The notes beneath the pieces were generated by a model. It ran no database searches and was not told the origin of the DNA. It saw nothing but the letters and a program-made list of their open reading frames with translations. From Ga0077527 sp964433345 (GTDB lineage: Bacteria > Pseudomonadota > Gammaproteobacteria > Burkholderiales > SG8-41): a DNA stretch of 64,000 bases. The position numbers were made by a program, and so were the translations under genes. Of this stretch, positions 42,393 through 49,552 are shown piece after piece. The stretch lies in the NCBI GenBank assembly GCA_964433345.1, contig CAYSQJ010000005.1:124001-188000 (forward strand), read 5' to 3'. How positions within the stretch are numbered: position 1 is the stretch's first letter; each line of letters starts with the position of its first letter.

Positions 42393-42905
42393 ATGAACAT
42401 CATCAAAGGCAGTGCGCGGATCCTCGGTGACGATGTCAGCACCGACATCCACTGTTCCAGCAAGTACCTGCCGGGCAAGGACGCGACCTACATCGCGACG
42501 GTGGCCTTTGACCAGGTCGCGCCGGGATTCGCCAAGGGCTTCGTCAAGGGGGACATCATCGTTGCCGGTAAGAACTTCGGCATCAATTCCTCGCGCGAGC
42601 AGGCAGTGCACGTGATGCACAGGCTGGGTGTGGCGGCGATCATCGCCCCCAGCTTCGGTCGTCAGTTCTATCGCAACGCGATCAACAACGGCATGCCGGT
42701 GATCGAGTGCGACACTGCCGGCATCGCCGCGGGTGATGCCGTCGAACTGGACCTCGCCGGCGGCCGCATCGGCGTGCCGGCCCGCAACATCGCGCGCACC
42801 GTGCCGCCGCTGCCGGCGGCGGTGCAGGCCCTGCTCTCGGCGGGCGGGCTGATTCCCCTCCTGCAGAAACATCCGGACTGGAATCTCGGGGCACTGGCGG
42901 CATGA
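42393..42905 (+). CDS. Aconitase-superfamily hydro-lyase, small subunit (LeuD/DmdB-like)
   Basis: 170 residues, the short archaeal/DmdB-like form (standard proteobacterial LeuD is ~200 or more). It opens with GSARILGDDVSTDIHCSSKYL. The catalytic Ser segment reads KNFGINSSREQAVHVM, where most LeuD proteins have GSSREHAP, so the surroundings of the active-site Ser are altered. IIAPSFGRQFYRNAINNGMP is typical. It completes the enzyme whose large subunit is at 40951. The last 4 bases overlap the muconate-cycloisomerase homologue (ATGA), so the two are coupled. Confidence 0.9.
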   Translation: MNIIKGSARILGDDVSTDIHCSSKYLPGKDATYIATVAFDQVAPGFAKGFVKGDIIVAGKNFGINSSREQAVHVMHRLGVAAIIAPSFGRQFYRNAINNGMPVIECDTAGIAAGDAVELDLAGGRIGVPARNIARTVPPLPAAVQALLSAGGLIPLLQKHPDWNLGALAA

Positions 42906-44032
42906 ACCTGAAGATCGAACGTGTCGAGGTGTTCGGCGTGGCCATGCCGCTGGTCATGGAGTTCAAGAACGCCTATCTCTCGAAGTCGGTGGTGAAGAGC
43001 GCGGTCGTGCGCATCACCGCGACCGGCGGCGCGGTCGGCTACGGCAACATCGATCCGACGCCTGGCTATTCCAGGGAAAGCATCGAGGACAGCCTGGCGA
43101 TGATCCAGTCGCGGCTGGCGCCGGCGGTGATGGGCATGGACCCGACCAATCTCCATCGCATCGCCGCCAGGCTGGAATCGGTGGTGCCCGATTTTCTCGA
43201 TGCCAAGGCCACCATCGACATGGCCTGCAGCGACCTCGCGGCACGGGTGGCCGGCGTGCCGCTGCACACCTGGCTCGGCGGTGCGGTGAAGGACAGGCTG
43301 CTGTTCAATGCCTGGATCAGCATCCAGTCGCCGGAGAACGCGGCGAGGGAGACACTGGACTGGCAGAAGAGAGGTTTTCGATCCTGCAAGATCAAGGTCG
43401 GCGGCGACATCGCTGCCGACCGCGACCGCATCAAGGCGGTGCGCGAAGCCTGCGGTCCCGAGTTCAATATCCGTATCGATGCCAACGCCGGCTACGATGC
43501 CGACACCTCGATCAGGCTGGCGGAGATGGTGGCGCCCTACGGGCTGCAGCTGTTCGAACAGCCGGTGCCGGCACAGGACATCGCCGGCATGGCACGGGTG
43601 CGCAAGGCCGCCAATGCGGTCGGTGTGCCGATCATGGCCGACGAGTCGGTGACCGACCATGCCAGCCTGATCGACATCATCCGCGCCGACGCCGCGGACA
43701 TCGTCAAGGTCAAGGTCATGAAGCAGGGCGGTTTCCTCAATACCCGGCGCATGATCGCCACCGCCGAAGCCGCGGGCATTCGCTGCGTGGTCGGACATGG
43801 TTTCGGCCTCGGCGTGAACACCATGGCGGAAATCATGCTGGCGGCAACTTCCGACAATGTCATCGATGGTCTCGAATGTGTCGGGCCGCTGAAAACGAAG
43901 GACGACATCGTCACGCAGAAGCTGGACCTCGGCCAGGGCAGCATTGCGCTGCCCGGCGGGCCGGGTCTGGGCGTGACGTTGGATGACGCCAAGCTTGCGC
44001 AGTACAGCTTCGAAGTCAAAAAGGCGGCCTGA
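42902..44032 (+). CDS. Enolase-superfamily enzyme, muconate-cycloisomerase subgroup (paralogue 2)
   Basis: 376 residues. The KxK motif is in SCKIKVGGD, the metal ligands are Asp (IRIDANAGYD), Glu (LFEQPV) and Asp/Glu (MADESV), and the opposing Lys is in VKVKVMKQGGFL. It resembles the 15621 protein along its whole length (both open with KVEVF/RVEVFG-x-x-MPLV and end with SIALP-GPGLG). The start overlaps the LeuD-like stop by 4 bases and a Bug receptor follows. It probably epimerises or cycloisomerises the same carboxylate that the hydro-lyase handles. Confidence 0.87.
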   Translation: MNLKIERVEVFGVAMPLVMEFKNAYLSKSVVKSAVVRITATGGAVGYGNIDPTPGYSRESIEDSLAMIQSRLAPAVMGMDPTNLHRIAARLESVVPDFLDAKATIDMACSDLAARVAGVPLHTWLGGAVKDRLLFNAWISIQSPENAARETLDWQKRGFRSCKIKVGGDIAADRDRIKAVREACGPEFNIRIDANAGYDADTSIRLAEMVAPYGLQLFEQPVPAQDIAGMARVRKAANAVGVPIMADESVTDHASLIDIIRADAADIVKVKVMKQGGFLNTRRMIATAEAAGIRCVVGHGFGLGVNTMAEIMLAATSDNVIDGLECVGPLKTKDDIVTQKLDLGQGSIALPGGPGLGVTLDDAKLAQYSFEVKKAA

Positions 44033-44078
44033 GCCGCCGCAACCCACGGGCCACCGGCCCCGAACGAGGAGAATCAAA

Positions 44079-45041
44079 ATGAAATTGATGCCGAAAATGG
44101 AATTGACGCGGTACGCAGTAGCCGCCGCGCTGGCCGGATTTGCCGTGCAGTCCGCGGCGCAGACCTGGCCCACGCGCCCGGTGACCATCCTCTGCTGGTC
44201 GGCGCCGGGATCGCCGGTGGACATCTATGCGCGCACGATGGCGAAGCTGCTGGTTGCGGAGCTCGGGCAGAATGTCGTGGTGGAAAACCGCACCGGCGGC
44301 TCCGGCATCATCATGACCAATTCGCTGGTGCGCGGCGCTGCCGACGGCTACACCATTGCCGCCAACACGCTGACGCTGGCTACGCTGTTCAGCGAGGCGA
44401 ATGCCCAGTTCAAACCCGACGACCTGCAGATGGTCTCGCGTTCGCAGATCGACCCCTATGGCCTGATCGTGCACACGTCCACGCCGTTCAAGACCATCGA
44501 GCAGCTGGTGGCCTTTGCCCGCAAGAAGCCGGACTTCATCAATGTCAGCGGCCCCTTCGCGATGAGCTCGCACCGCGTGGCCTGGGAAGTGTTCTCCGAA
44601 GTCGCGAAAATCAAGGCTACCTGGGTGCCCTATCCCGGCGGCGGACCTGCGCTGACCGCGGTGGCTGGCGGCCACGTCGATGCTGCGGCGACCAATCCCG
44701 GCAACGTCAAGCCGATGATCGCGGCCGGCAAGGTGCGCGTGCTCGCGGTGTCTTCCGACAAGCGGCTCGACGATTTCCCGGATGTACCGACCTACAAGGA
44801 GAAGGGCTGGAACGTGGTGCGCTACCAGTGGCGCGGAATCATGGCCAAGGCGGGCACGCCTAAACCGGTGGTGGATAGGCTGGCTTCCGCGATCCAGAAG
44901 GCGCAGCAGACCGAAGAGTGGAAGACCTATCTGAAGCGGGTCACCCAGCTTGATGGCTACCAGGGACCCGATGCCTTCCGCGCGCAGCTGCTGCAGGACA
45001 TCAAGGAAACCGAGGCCGTCAAGAAGAAACTGGGACTCTGA
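44079..45041 (+). CDS. Bug-family periplasmic solute receptor 5
   Basis: 320 residues from ATG 44079, preceded by GAGGAG. The signal peptide ends near residue 27 (GFAVQSAAQTWP). It is an outlier among the nine: ILCWSAPGSPVDIYARTMAK replaces the usual G-F-P-P-G-G pattern, and the ligand region reads NVSGPFAMSSHRVAWEV. The later PYPGGGPALTAVAGGH is typical. It is encoded directly after the hydro-lyase and cycloisomerase genes, so it most likely captures the substrate of that pathway. Confidence 0.9.
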   Translation: MKLMPKMELTRYAVAAALAGFAVQSAAQTWPTRPVTILCWSAPGSPVDIYARTMAKLLVAELGQNVVVENRTGGSGIIMTNSLVRGAADGYTIAANTLTLATLFSEANAQFKPDDLQMVSRSQIDPYGLIVHTSTPFKTIEQLVAFARKKPDFINVSGPFAMSSHRVAWEVFSEVAKIKATWVPYPGGGPALTAVAGGHVDAAATNPGNVKPMIAAGKVRVLAVSSDKRLDDFPDVPTYKEKGWNVVRYQWRGIMAKAGTPKPVVDRLASAIQKAQQTEEWKTYLKRVTQLDGYQGPDAFRAQLLQDIKETEAVKKKLGL

Positions 45042-45235
45042 GGGCAGCGATGAATGATGAGTGATGAACGATGAGTGAAAAGACATCCGTTCGGCGGCAT
45101 TGGCGCAACGGTTGACTGAGGGCGGCGGGGTGCGCCACCGGGCAGGGGCCCTGCGTTAGCGGGGATGCGAGCAAGGTGCATCCCTGCCGGCCGCCCGGAA
45201 CAGAAAATAAAGCAGCAAACAATTGAACGGAAACG
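45042..45235. other. Intergenic leader with 7-bp tandem repeats and hairpins
   Basis: A 194-base gap. 45049-45076 holds four 7-mers (GATGAAT, GATGAGT, GATGAAC, GATGAGT). Further on are the palindrome GCAGGGGCCCTGC (45142-45154) and a GGGATGC/GCATCCC stem (45162-45168 with 45178-45184). No gene is seen. It separates the Bug gene from the lyase gene and may be the remnant of a small repeat element. Confidence 0.55.
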
Positions 45236-46132
45236 ATGATGGCGAAGTTGACGGTACGACAGCAATTGCGTAAACGGCTCACAGAGGGCGGCATGATCGT
45301 GGCACCCGGCATTTACGATGCCTACGGCGCCCGCATGGTGCAGCAGTCAGGATACGAAGCGGTGTACATGACCGGCAACGGCGTCTCGGCCTGTCTGCTC
45401 GGTCAGCCCGATGTCGGCATGGTCGACCTGACACTGTTCGCGGCGCATGCGCACCGGGCTGCGGCCTGCGTCGACATCCCGCTGATCTGCGATGCCGACA
45501 CCGGCTATGGCAACGCGGTGAACGTGAAGCACACGGTGCGCGAGTTCGAGGCAGCCGGCGTTGCGGCGATCCATCTCGAGGACCAGGTTGCGCCCAAGCG
45601 TTGCGGCCACCTGCCGGGTTCGCGTCCGGTGGTGTCGCTGGAGGAACATGCCGGCAAGATCGAGGCGGCGGTGGCGGCGCGCCGCGATCCGGATTTCATC
45701 ATCATTGCACGCACCGACGCCGCGACCGGGCTCGGGCTCGATGAGGCCATCCGCCGTGGCCAGGCCTACCGCAAGGCCGGCGCCGATGTGGTGTTCGTCG
45801 AACTGAAGAACAGCCCGACCATTCTTGAGGATCTGAAGCGGGTCACCGCGGAATCCGGCGCGCCCTGCCTGGTCAATATCGACGGCGGTGGCAAGCTCGG
45901 TGAACTGACGGTGCCGGAAATCGAGGCGCTGGGTTTTCGCATCGCGATATTCCCGGGACTCGCGCGCAATGCCGCGGGTTTTGCGATCAAGGAAGCGCTG
46001 GGTACTCTCAAGCGCGAGGGCAATACGAAAGCGCTGCGTGATCGCATGCTGACGATGAAGGAGTACAACGAAATCCTTGACCTGGGTGCAGTGGAGGAAT
46101 GGGAAAAGCGTTATATGCAAAACCGGCAGTAA
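45236..46132 (+). CDS. Isocitrate lyase/PEP mutase-family C-C lyase
   Basis: 298 residues. The metal-binding strand is LICDADTGYGNAVNV and the catalytic loop is HLEDQVAPKRCGHLPG. The K-R-C-G-H signature is that of C-C lyases (methylisocitrate, dimethylmalate, citramalate-like), not of P-C-forming mutases. FIIIARTDA and the late NIDGGGK are also typical. Expected products are pyruvate or a 2-oxoacid plus succinate or propionate. Next to a DmdAB-sized hydro-lyase, 2,3-dimethylmalate lyase or a related 2-alkylmalate lyase is the best guess. Confidence 0.87.
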   Translation: MMAKLTVRQQLRKRLTEGGMIVAPGIYDAYGARMVQQSGYEAVYMTGNGVSACLLGQPDVGMVDLTLFAAHAHRAAACVDIPLICDADTGYGNAVNVKHTVREFEAAGVAAIHLEDQVAPKRCGHLPGSRPVVSLEEHAGKIEAAVAARRDPDFIIIARTDAATGLGLDEAIRRGQAYRKAGADVVFVELKNSPTILEDLKRVTAESGAPCLVNIDGGGKLGELTVPEIEALGFRIAIFPGLARNAAGFAIKEALGTLKREGNTKALRDRMLTMKEYNEILDLGAVEEWEKRYMQNRQ

Positions 46133-46147
46133 TTTGCATGTGTATAT

Positions 46148-46176
46148 AAGTAATTGTTTTTAAACATATTTTTAAC
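46148..46176 (+). repeat. AT-rich element, copy 5
   Basis: Reads AAGTAATTGTTTTTAAACAT then ATTTTTAAC, about 45 bases ahead of the hydroxyacid oxidase start. It is almost the same as copy 4 (27188-27214, opposite strand). The IHF-type half has one mismatch (AAACAATTACTTA). Confidence 0.6.
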
Positions 46177-46218
46177 AATCACCCGAGTTGGCAACCGCCA
46201 ACCGCTGGAGTTTCAGAA

Positions 46219-47454
46219 ATGGCCGTATCCCGCAGCAGGAAAAAAACCGTAAGCAAGAAACCGGCAGCATCCAAACCCCGCGCCGCCGCCAAATCCGTCG
46301 CCTTGCGCAAGGCCACGGCAGTCGCGAAGCCGGCGAAGAAATCCGCGAATCCGCTGGGTCTGGAAAAAAAGGCGCCGGACCAGTTCGATACCTTGCAGGA
46401 GATCGCGCTGGCCGCGCATCGCAAGATGCCGGCGCCGGTATGGGATCACCTGATGGGTGGCGCCGATTCCGAAATGACCCTGCGCCGCAACCGCGCGGGA
46501 CTGGATGCGCTGGCGCTGCGTCAGCGCGTGCTGGTCGATGTGCGCAACATCGACATGAGCACCACGCTGCTCGGGCAGAAGCTGGACATTCCCGTGTTCC
46601 CGGCGCCGGTCGGCGGGTTTCTGAGCAAGGTGCACCACGAGGGCGGACCGGCGGTCGCCCGTGCCGCGGTATCGCGCGGCACCACGGCCTTCATCGCCAC
46701 GGCGGCGAAACCCAGCCTGGAGGCCGCGCAGGCGGCGGTCGAGCGCAAGCTGGTGTTCCAGCTCTATGTGCGCGGTGACCGCGGCTGGGTCGAGGGCATG
46801 CTCGACCGCGTCAAGGCAGCGGGCTATGCCGCGCTGTGCGTGACGGTGGACCGCAATTTCTACGGCCGCCGTGAACGCGACATCATCAGCGGCTTGCCGG
46901 TGAAGGAAGGCTTTGGTGACCAGTCATACCAGGCCAGCCTCAACTGGAAGGATCTGCTGTGGATGAAGGAGCGCGTCGGCCTGCCGCTGATCGCCAAGGG
47001 CATCGCCACCGCGGAAGACGCGGAGCTCGCCGTCGAACATGGCGCCGATGTGGTCTATGTCTCCAATCACGGCGGCCGCCAGCTCGACCATGCCCAGGGC
47101 AGCATCGAAGTGCTGGCCGAGGTGGTGAAGGCGGTTGCGGGGCGAGCCGAGGTGCTGGCCGACGGCGGCGTGCAGCGCGGCACCGACGTGGTCAAGATGC
47201 TGTGCCTGGGTGCGCGCGCCGTCGGCGTCGGCAAGCTGCTGGGTCTCGCGTTGTCTGCCAACGGTGAAGCCGGTGTTGCGCGCATGCTCGAACTGATGGA
47301 AGTGGAGATCCGCCACGCGCTGGGACTGATGGGGGTGACCTCGATCAAACAGCTCGGCCCGGAGTGGCTGCGCGAGGTGCCGGTGCTGGGCACGCCCGGC
47401 GTCGCCAGTGCCTACCCGCTGCTCGAGGCGGCGCTGCGCAACCCGCGCGGCTGA
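46219..47454 (+). CDS. FMN-dependent alpha-hydroxyacid oxidase/dehydrogenase with basic N-terminal tail
   Basis: 411 residues. The first ~48 are a Lys/Ala/Ser-rich tail (RSRKKTVSKKPAASKPRA) absent from ordinary family members of ~360-380 residues. The barrel follows: MGGADSEMTLRRN, FQLYVRGDR, and the active-site His284 in SNHGGRQLDHAQG with GRAEVLADGGVQRGTD for FMN phosphate. Enzymes of this kind oxidise lactate, glycolate or mandelate to 2-oxoacids. GGAG at 46208-46211 supports the start. It is followed within about 55 bases by a LeuB-like dehydrogenase gene. Confidence 0.88.
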   Translation: MAVSRSRKKTVSKKPAASKPRAAAKSVALRKATAVAKPAKKSANPLGLEKKAPDQFDTLQEIALAAHRKMPAPVWDHLMGGADSEMTLRRNRAGLDALALRQRVLVDVRNIDMSTTLLGQKLDIPVFPAPVGGFLSKVHHEGGPAVARAAVSRGTTAFIATAAKPSLEAAQAAVERKLVFQLYVRGDRGWVEGMLDRVKAAGYAALCVTVDRNFYGRRERDIISGLPVKEGFGDQSYQASLNWKDLLWMKERVGLPLIAKGIATAEDAELAVEHGADVVYVSNHGGRQLDHAQGSIEVLAEVVKAVAGRAEVLADGGVQRGTDVVKMLCLGARAVGVGKLLGLALSANGEAGVARMLELMEVEIRHALGLMGVTSIKQLGPEWLREVPVLGTPGVASAYPLLEAALRNPRG

Positions 47455-47509
47455 GTCCGCGCGGGCTCAGGCGATCCGAATGCAAACAACGCAGACGCAA
47501 GGAGCGACG

Positions 47510-48565
47510 GTGTACAAACTGGGAATACTCGAAGGCGACGACATCGGTCTGGAAGTGGTGCCGGAGTGCGTCAAGGTGATGAAGGCCGCGGCGGCGAAGG
47601 CGGGCGTGCAGATCAAATGGCTGCCGCTGCCGATCGGCAGAAAAGGGCATGAAAGCCATGGCCATACCATGCCGCAGTACACGGTCGATGCGCTGAAGAC
47701 AGTTGACGGCTGGGTGCAGGGCCCCATCGGCCACAATGCCTACCCGCGCAATGACAGTACCTGGATCAATCCGCCGCTGCGCAAGAAGTTCGAACTCTTC
47801 GCCAACGTCAAGCCGGTGAAGTCCTACCCGAGCCTGCCGTCGCTGCACAAGGACGTGGACATCGTGTTCCTGCGCGAGACCACCGAGGGCATGCAGTCGG
47901 GCAGCGTGGTCTATGCGGGAACCGGCGAGTTCCAGCCCAACGAGGACATTGCGGTCGGCATGCGCGTGGTCACGCGCAAGGGTGCCAGCCGCGTCGCGAA
48001 AGAAGCCTTCGAAATCGCGCGCACCCGCAAACGCAAAAAAGTCACCGCGCTGCACAAGGAGCCGGTCTACCGCCTGGTCTGCGGAATGTTCGCGCGCGAG
48101 TGCCGTGCGATGGCCGGGAACTACCCGGATGTCGAGTTCGAGGAAGTGCTGATTGACGGTTTCGCGATGAAGGCGGTGATGCGTCCGCAGCAATACGACG
48201 TGGTGGTCACCACCAACCAGTTCGGCGACATCGTCACCGACCTCGGTGCAGGACTCGTCGGCGGTCTGGGCCTCGCGCCGGGCCTGGTCGTCGGCGAGAA
48301 GCAGGCGATGGCGCAGGCCACACACGGCTCGGCGCCGGACATTGCCGGCAAGAATATCGCCAACCCTTACGCGATGATCATGTCGGGCAAGATGCTGTTC
48401 GAGTGGCTGGGCCGCACGCGCAACGATCCGCAAGCGACGGCTGCCGCGAAACTCATCGATGCTGCCGTTGACCGGGTGATTGCCGAGGCGAAACACCTGA
48501 CCGGTGATCTGGGCGGCAAGGCCGGCACGACCCAGATGGGGGATGCGATTGCCACGGCTGTGTGA
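47510..48565 (+). CDS. Isocitrate/isopropylmalate dehydrogenase-family enzyme (paralogue 2)
   Basis: 351 residues from GTG 47510, with AAGGAG six bases ahead (ATG 47480 is an in-frame alternative). Landmarks are KLGILEGDDIGLEVVPECV (the usual PGDGIG replaced by EGDDIG), LRKKFELFANVKPVKSYP, the catalytic Lys in ALHKEPVYRLV, NQFGDIVTDLGAGLVGG and HGSAPDIAGKNIANPYA. It is the same length as the 10084 protein but clearly different in sequence. With the LeuC/LeuD-like pair upstream, it completes a LeuBCD-like set in a catabolic setting. The substrate is probably a 2-hydroxy dicarboxylate. Confidence 0.87.
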   Translation: MYKLGILEGDDIGLEVVPECVKVMKAAAAKAGVQIKWLPLPIGRKGHESHGHTMPQYTVDALKTVDGWVQGPIGHNAYPRNDSTWINPPLRKKFELFANVKPVKSYPSLPSLHKDVDIVFLRETTEGMQSGSVVYAGTGEFQPNEDIAVGMRVVTRKGASRVAKEAFEIARTRKRKKVTALHKEPVYRLVCGMFARECRAMAGNYPDVEFEEVLIDGFAMKAVMRPQQYDVVVTTNQFGDIVTDLGAGLVGGLGLAPGLVVGEKQAMAQATHGSAPDIAGKNIANPYAMIMSGKMLFEWLGRTRNDPQATAAAKLIDAAVDRVIAEAKHLTGDLGGKAGTTQMGDAIATAV

Positions 48566-48595
48566 AGCCCGGGGCGCATGTTGCGAGGAGGTGTT

Positions 48596-49207
48596 TTGTT
48601 AAAAAATGCAATAAAAACAATTACTTGCTTATTATTTCTGCTGCTGGCTGCGCCGCTTGCGGCACAGCAGCCGGCGACGCCGTCCGGTGGCAAGCCCGCT
48701 GCGGCTCCGAAAAAACAAATGCACAAAGTGCAATCCAAAAAGCCTCAGCACAAGCGCAAGGCAGGTCCGCGCCGCGGCAGACTGGAAAAACTGGCCTGCA
48801 AGCTCGGCAACGAAGACCGGCAGGCGCGCATCGCGGTCGAGCTGATCGGCGGCCGCGTCGAAAGCATTGCCTACTACTCCAAGTGGAAGCCGCGCACCTG
48901 CTCGGTGCACATCGTGCGTGATGACGCCTACAGCAAGTGGGAGGATACCGGCCATGTCACCATCGTCACGCTGAACGAGGAGAAGGGGTCCTTCCTGATC
49001 GACCACGGCCGTCGCGCCGTCAAGTTCCTGTTTCGCGAGATCGATCGCGAGCGCTTCTGCGGCATGAGCGGCAAGATCACCGGCAGCCTGACGGTGACCC
49101 GGGGCCGCGATCAATGCGCGCTCGAGGGCGTGATGGACGAGGGTGATGACGACATGCTGCGCCGGCAGCAACCCGCGGAGGCACCGCAGCCTGCGCCAAT
49201 GTCCTGA
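48596..49207 (+). CDS. Secreted basic protein of unknown function
   Basis: About 203 residues from TTG 48596, which follows GAGGAGG at 48585-48591. ATG 48578 is in frame but would place that ribosome-binding site inside the gene. A signal peptide (TITCLLFLLLAAPLAAQ) is followed by a Lys/Pro-rich linker and a domain of ~120 residues with three Cys (KLACKLGNED, PRTCSVHIVRDD, ERFCGMSGKITG). No family was recognised. The start overlaps an AT-rich repeat element, which encodes part of the signal peptide. Confidence 0.7.
   Translation: MLKNAIKTITCLLFLLLAAPLAAQQPATPSGGKPAAAPKKQMHKVQSKKPQHKRKAGPRRGRLEKLACKLGNEDRQARIAVELIGGRVESIAYYSKWKPRTCSVHIVRDDAYSKWEDTGHVTIVTLNEEKGSFLIDHGRRAVKFLFREIDRERFCGMSGKITGSLTVTRGRDQCALEGVMDEGDDDMLRRQQPAEAPQPAPMS
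48599..48626 (-). repeat. AT-rich element, copy 6
   Basis: On the minus strand it reads AAGTAATTGTTTTTATTGCA then TTTTTTAA. It overlaps the first codons of the secreted-protein gene and is thus partly coding. The IHF-type half is AAACAATTACTTG, with one mismatch. Confidence 0.6.
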
Positions 49208-49216
49208 CGCGGCTGC

Positions 49217-49552
49217 CTAGCCGTTCGAAACCAGTTTCAGACCGAAAATACCGGCGACGATCAGGCCGATGCAGAACAGCCGCGCCGCGGTAGCCGGTTC
49301 GCTGAACAGCGCGATGCCGAGTATCGCCGTACCCACGGCGCCGATGCCGGTCCATACCGCGTAGCCGGTGCCCACCGGTATCGACTTCAGCGCCAGCGCG
49401 AGCAGCCAGACGCTGGCGATCATGGCCGCGATGGTGATGATGCTCGGCAGCAGCCGCGAAAAGCCGTCGGTGTACTTGAGGCCGATGGCCCAGATCACTT
49501 CGAGCAATCCGGCCGCGAGCAGCAGCAGCCAGGCGGTGGAGGGCAGGGTCAT
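49217..49552 (-). CDS. sugE: SMR-family efflux protein (SugE/Gdx type)
   Basis: 111 residues with four membrane helices. Features are the essential Glu in helix 1 (LAAGLLEVIWAIGLKYTDGF), PVGTGYAVWTGIGAVGTAI in helix 3 and GLIVAGIFGLKL in helix 4. The W-A-I-G-L-K-Y pattern is that of the SugE/Gdx branch, which exports guanidinium and some quaternary ammonium compounds. No guanidine riboswitch lies ahead. The gene overlaps the end of a CaiB-type CoA-transferase gene by 4 bases, an unusual partner for an efflux protein. Confidence 0.9.
   Translation of the reverse strand: MTLPSTAWLLLLAAGLLEVIWAIGLKYTDGFSRLLPSIITIAAMIASVWLLALALKSIPVGTGYAVWTGIGAVGTAILGIALFSEPATAARLFCIGLIVAGIFGLKLVSNG

Noticed and set aside
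45236..46132. Phosphoenolpyruvate mutase together with a phosphonopyruvate decarboxylase (phosphonate synthesis)
   Set aside because: The lyase has the KRCGH signature of C-C lyases and not the mutase loop, and no phosphonate-tailoring genes are present.
40951..48565. Leucine biosynthesis leuCDB operon
   Set aside because: Subunit sizes and the SSREQAV variant differ from leucine-pathway enzymes, leuA is absent, and the neighbours are catabolic.
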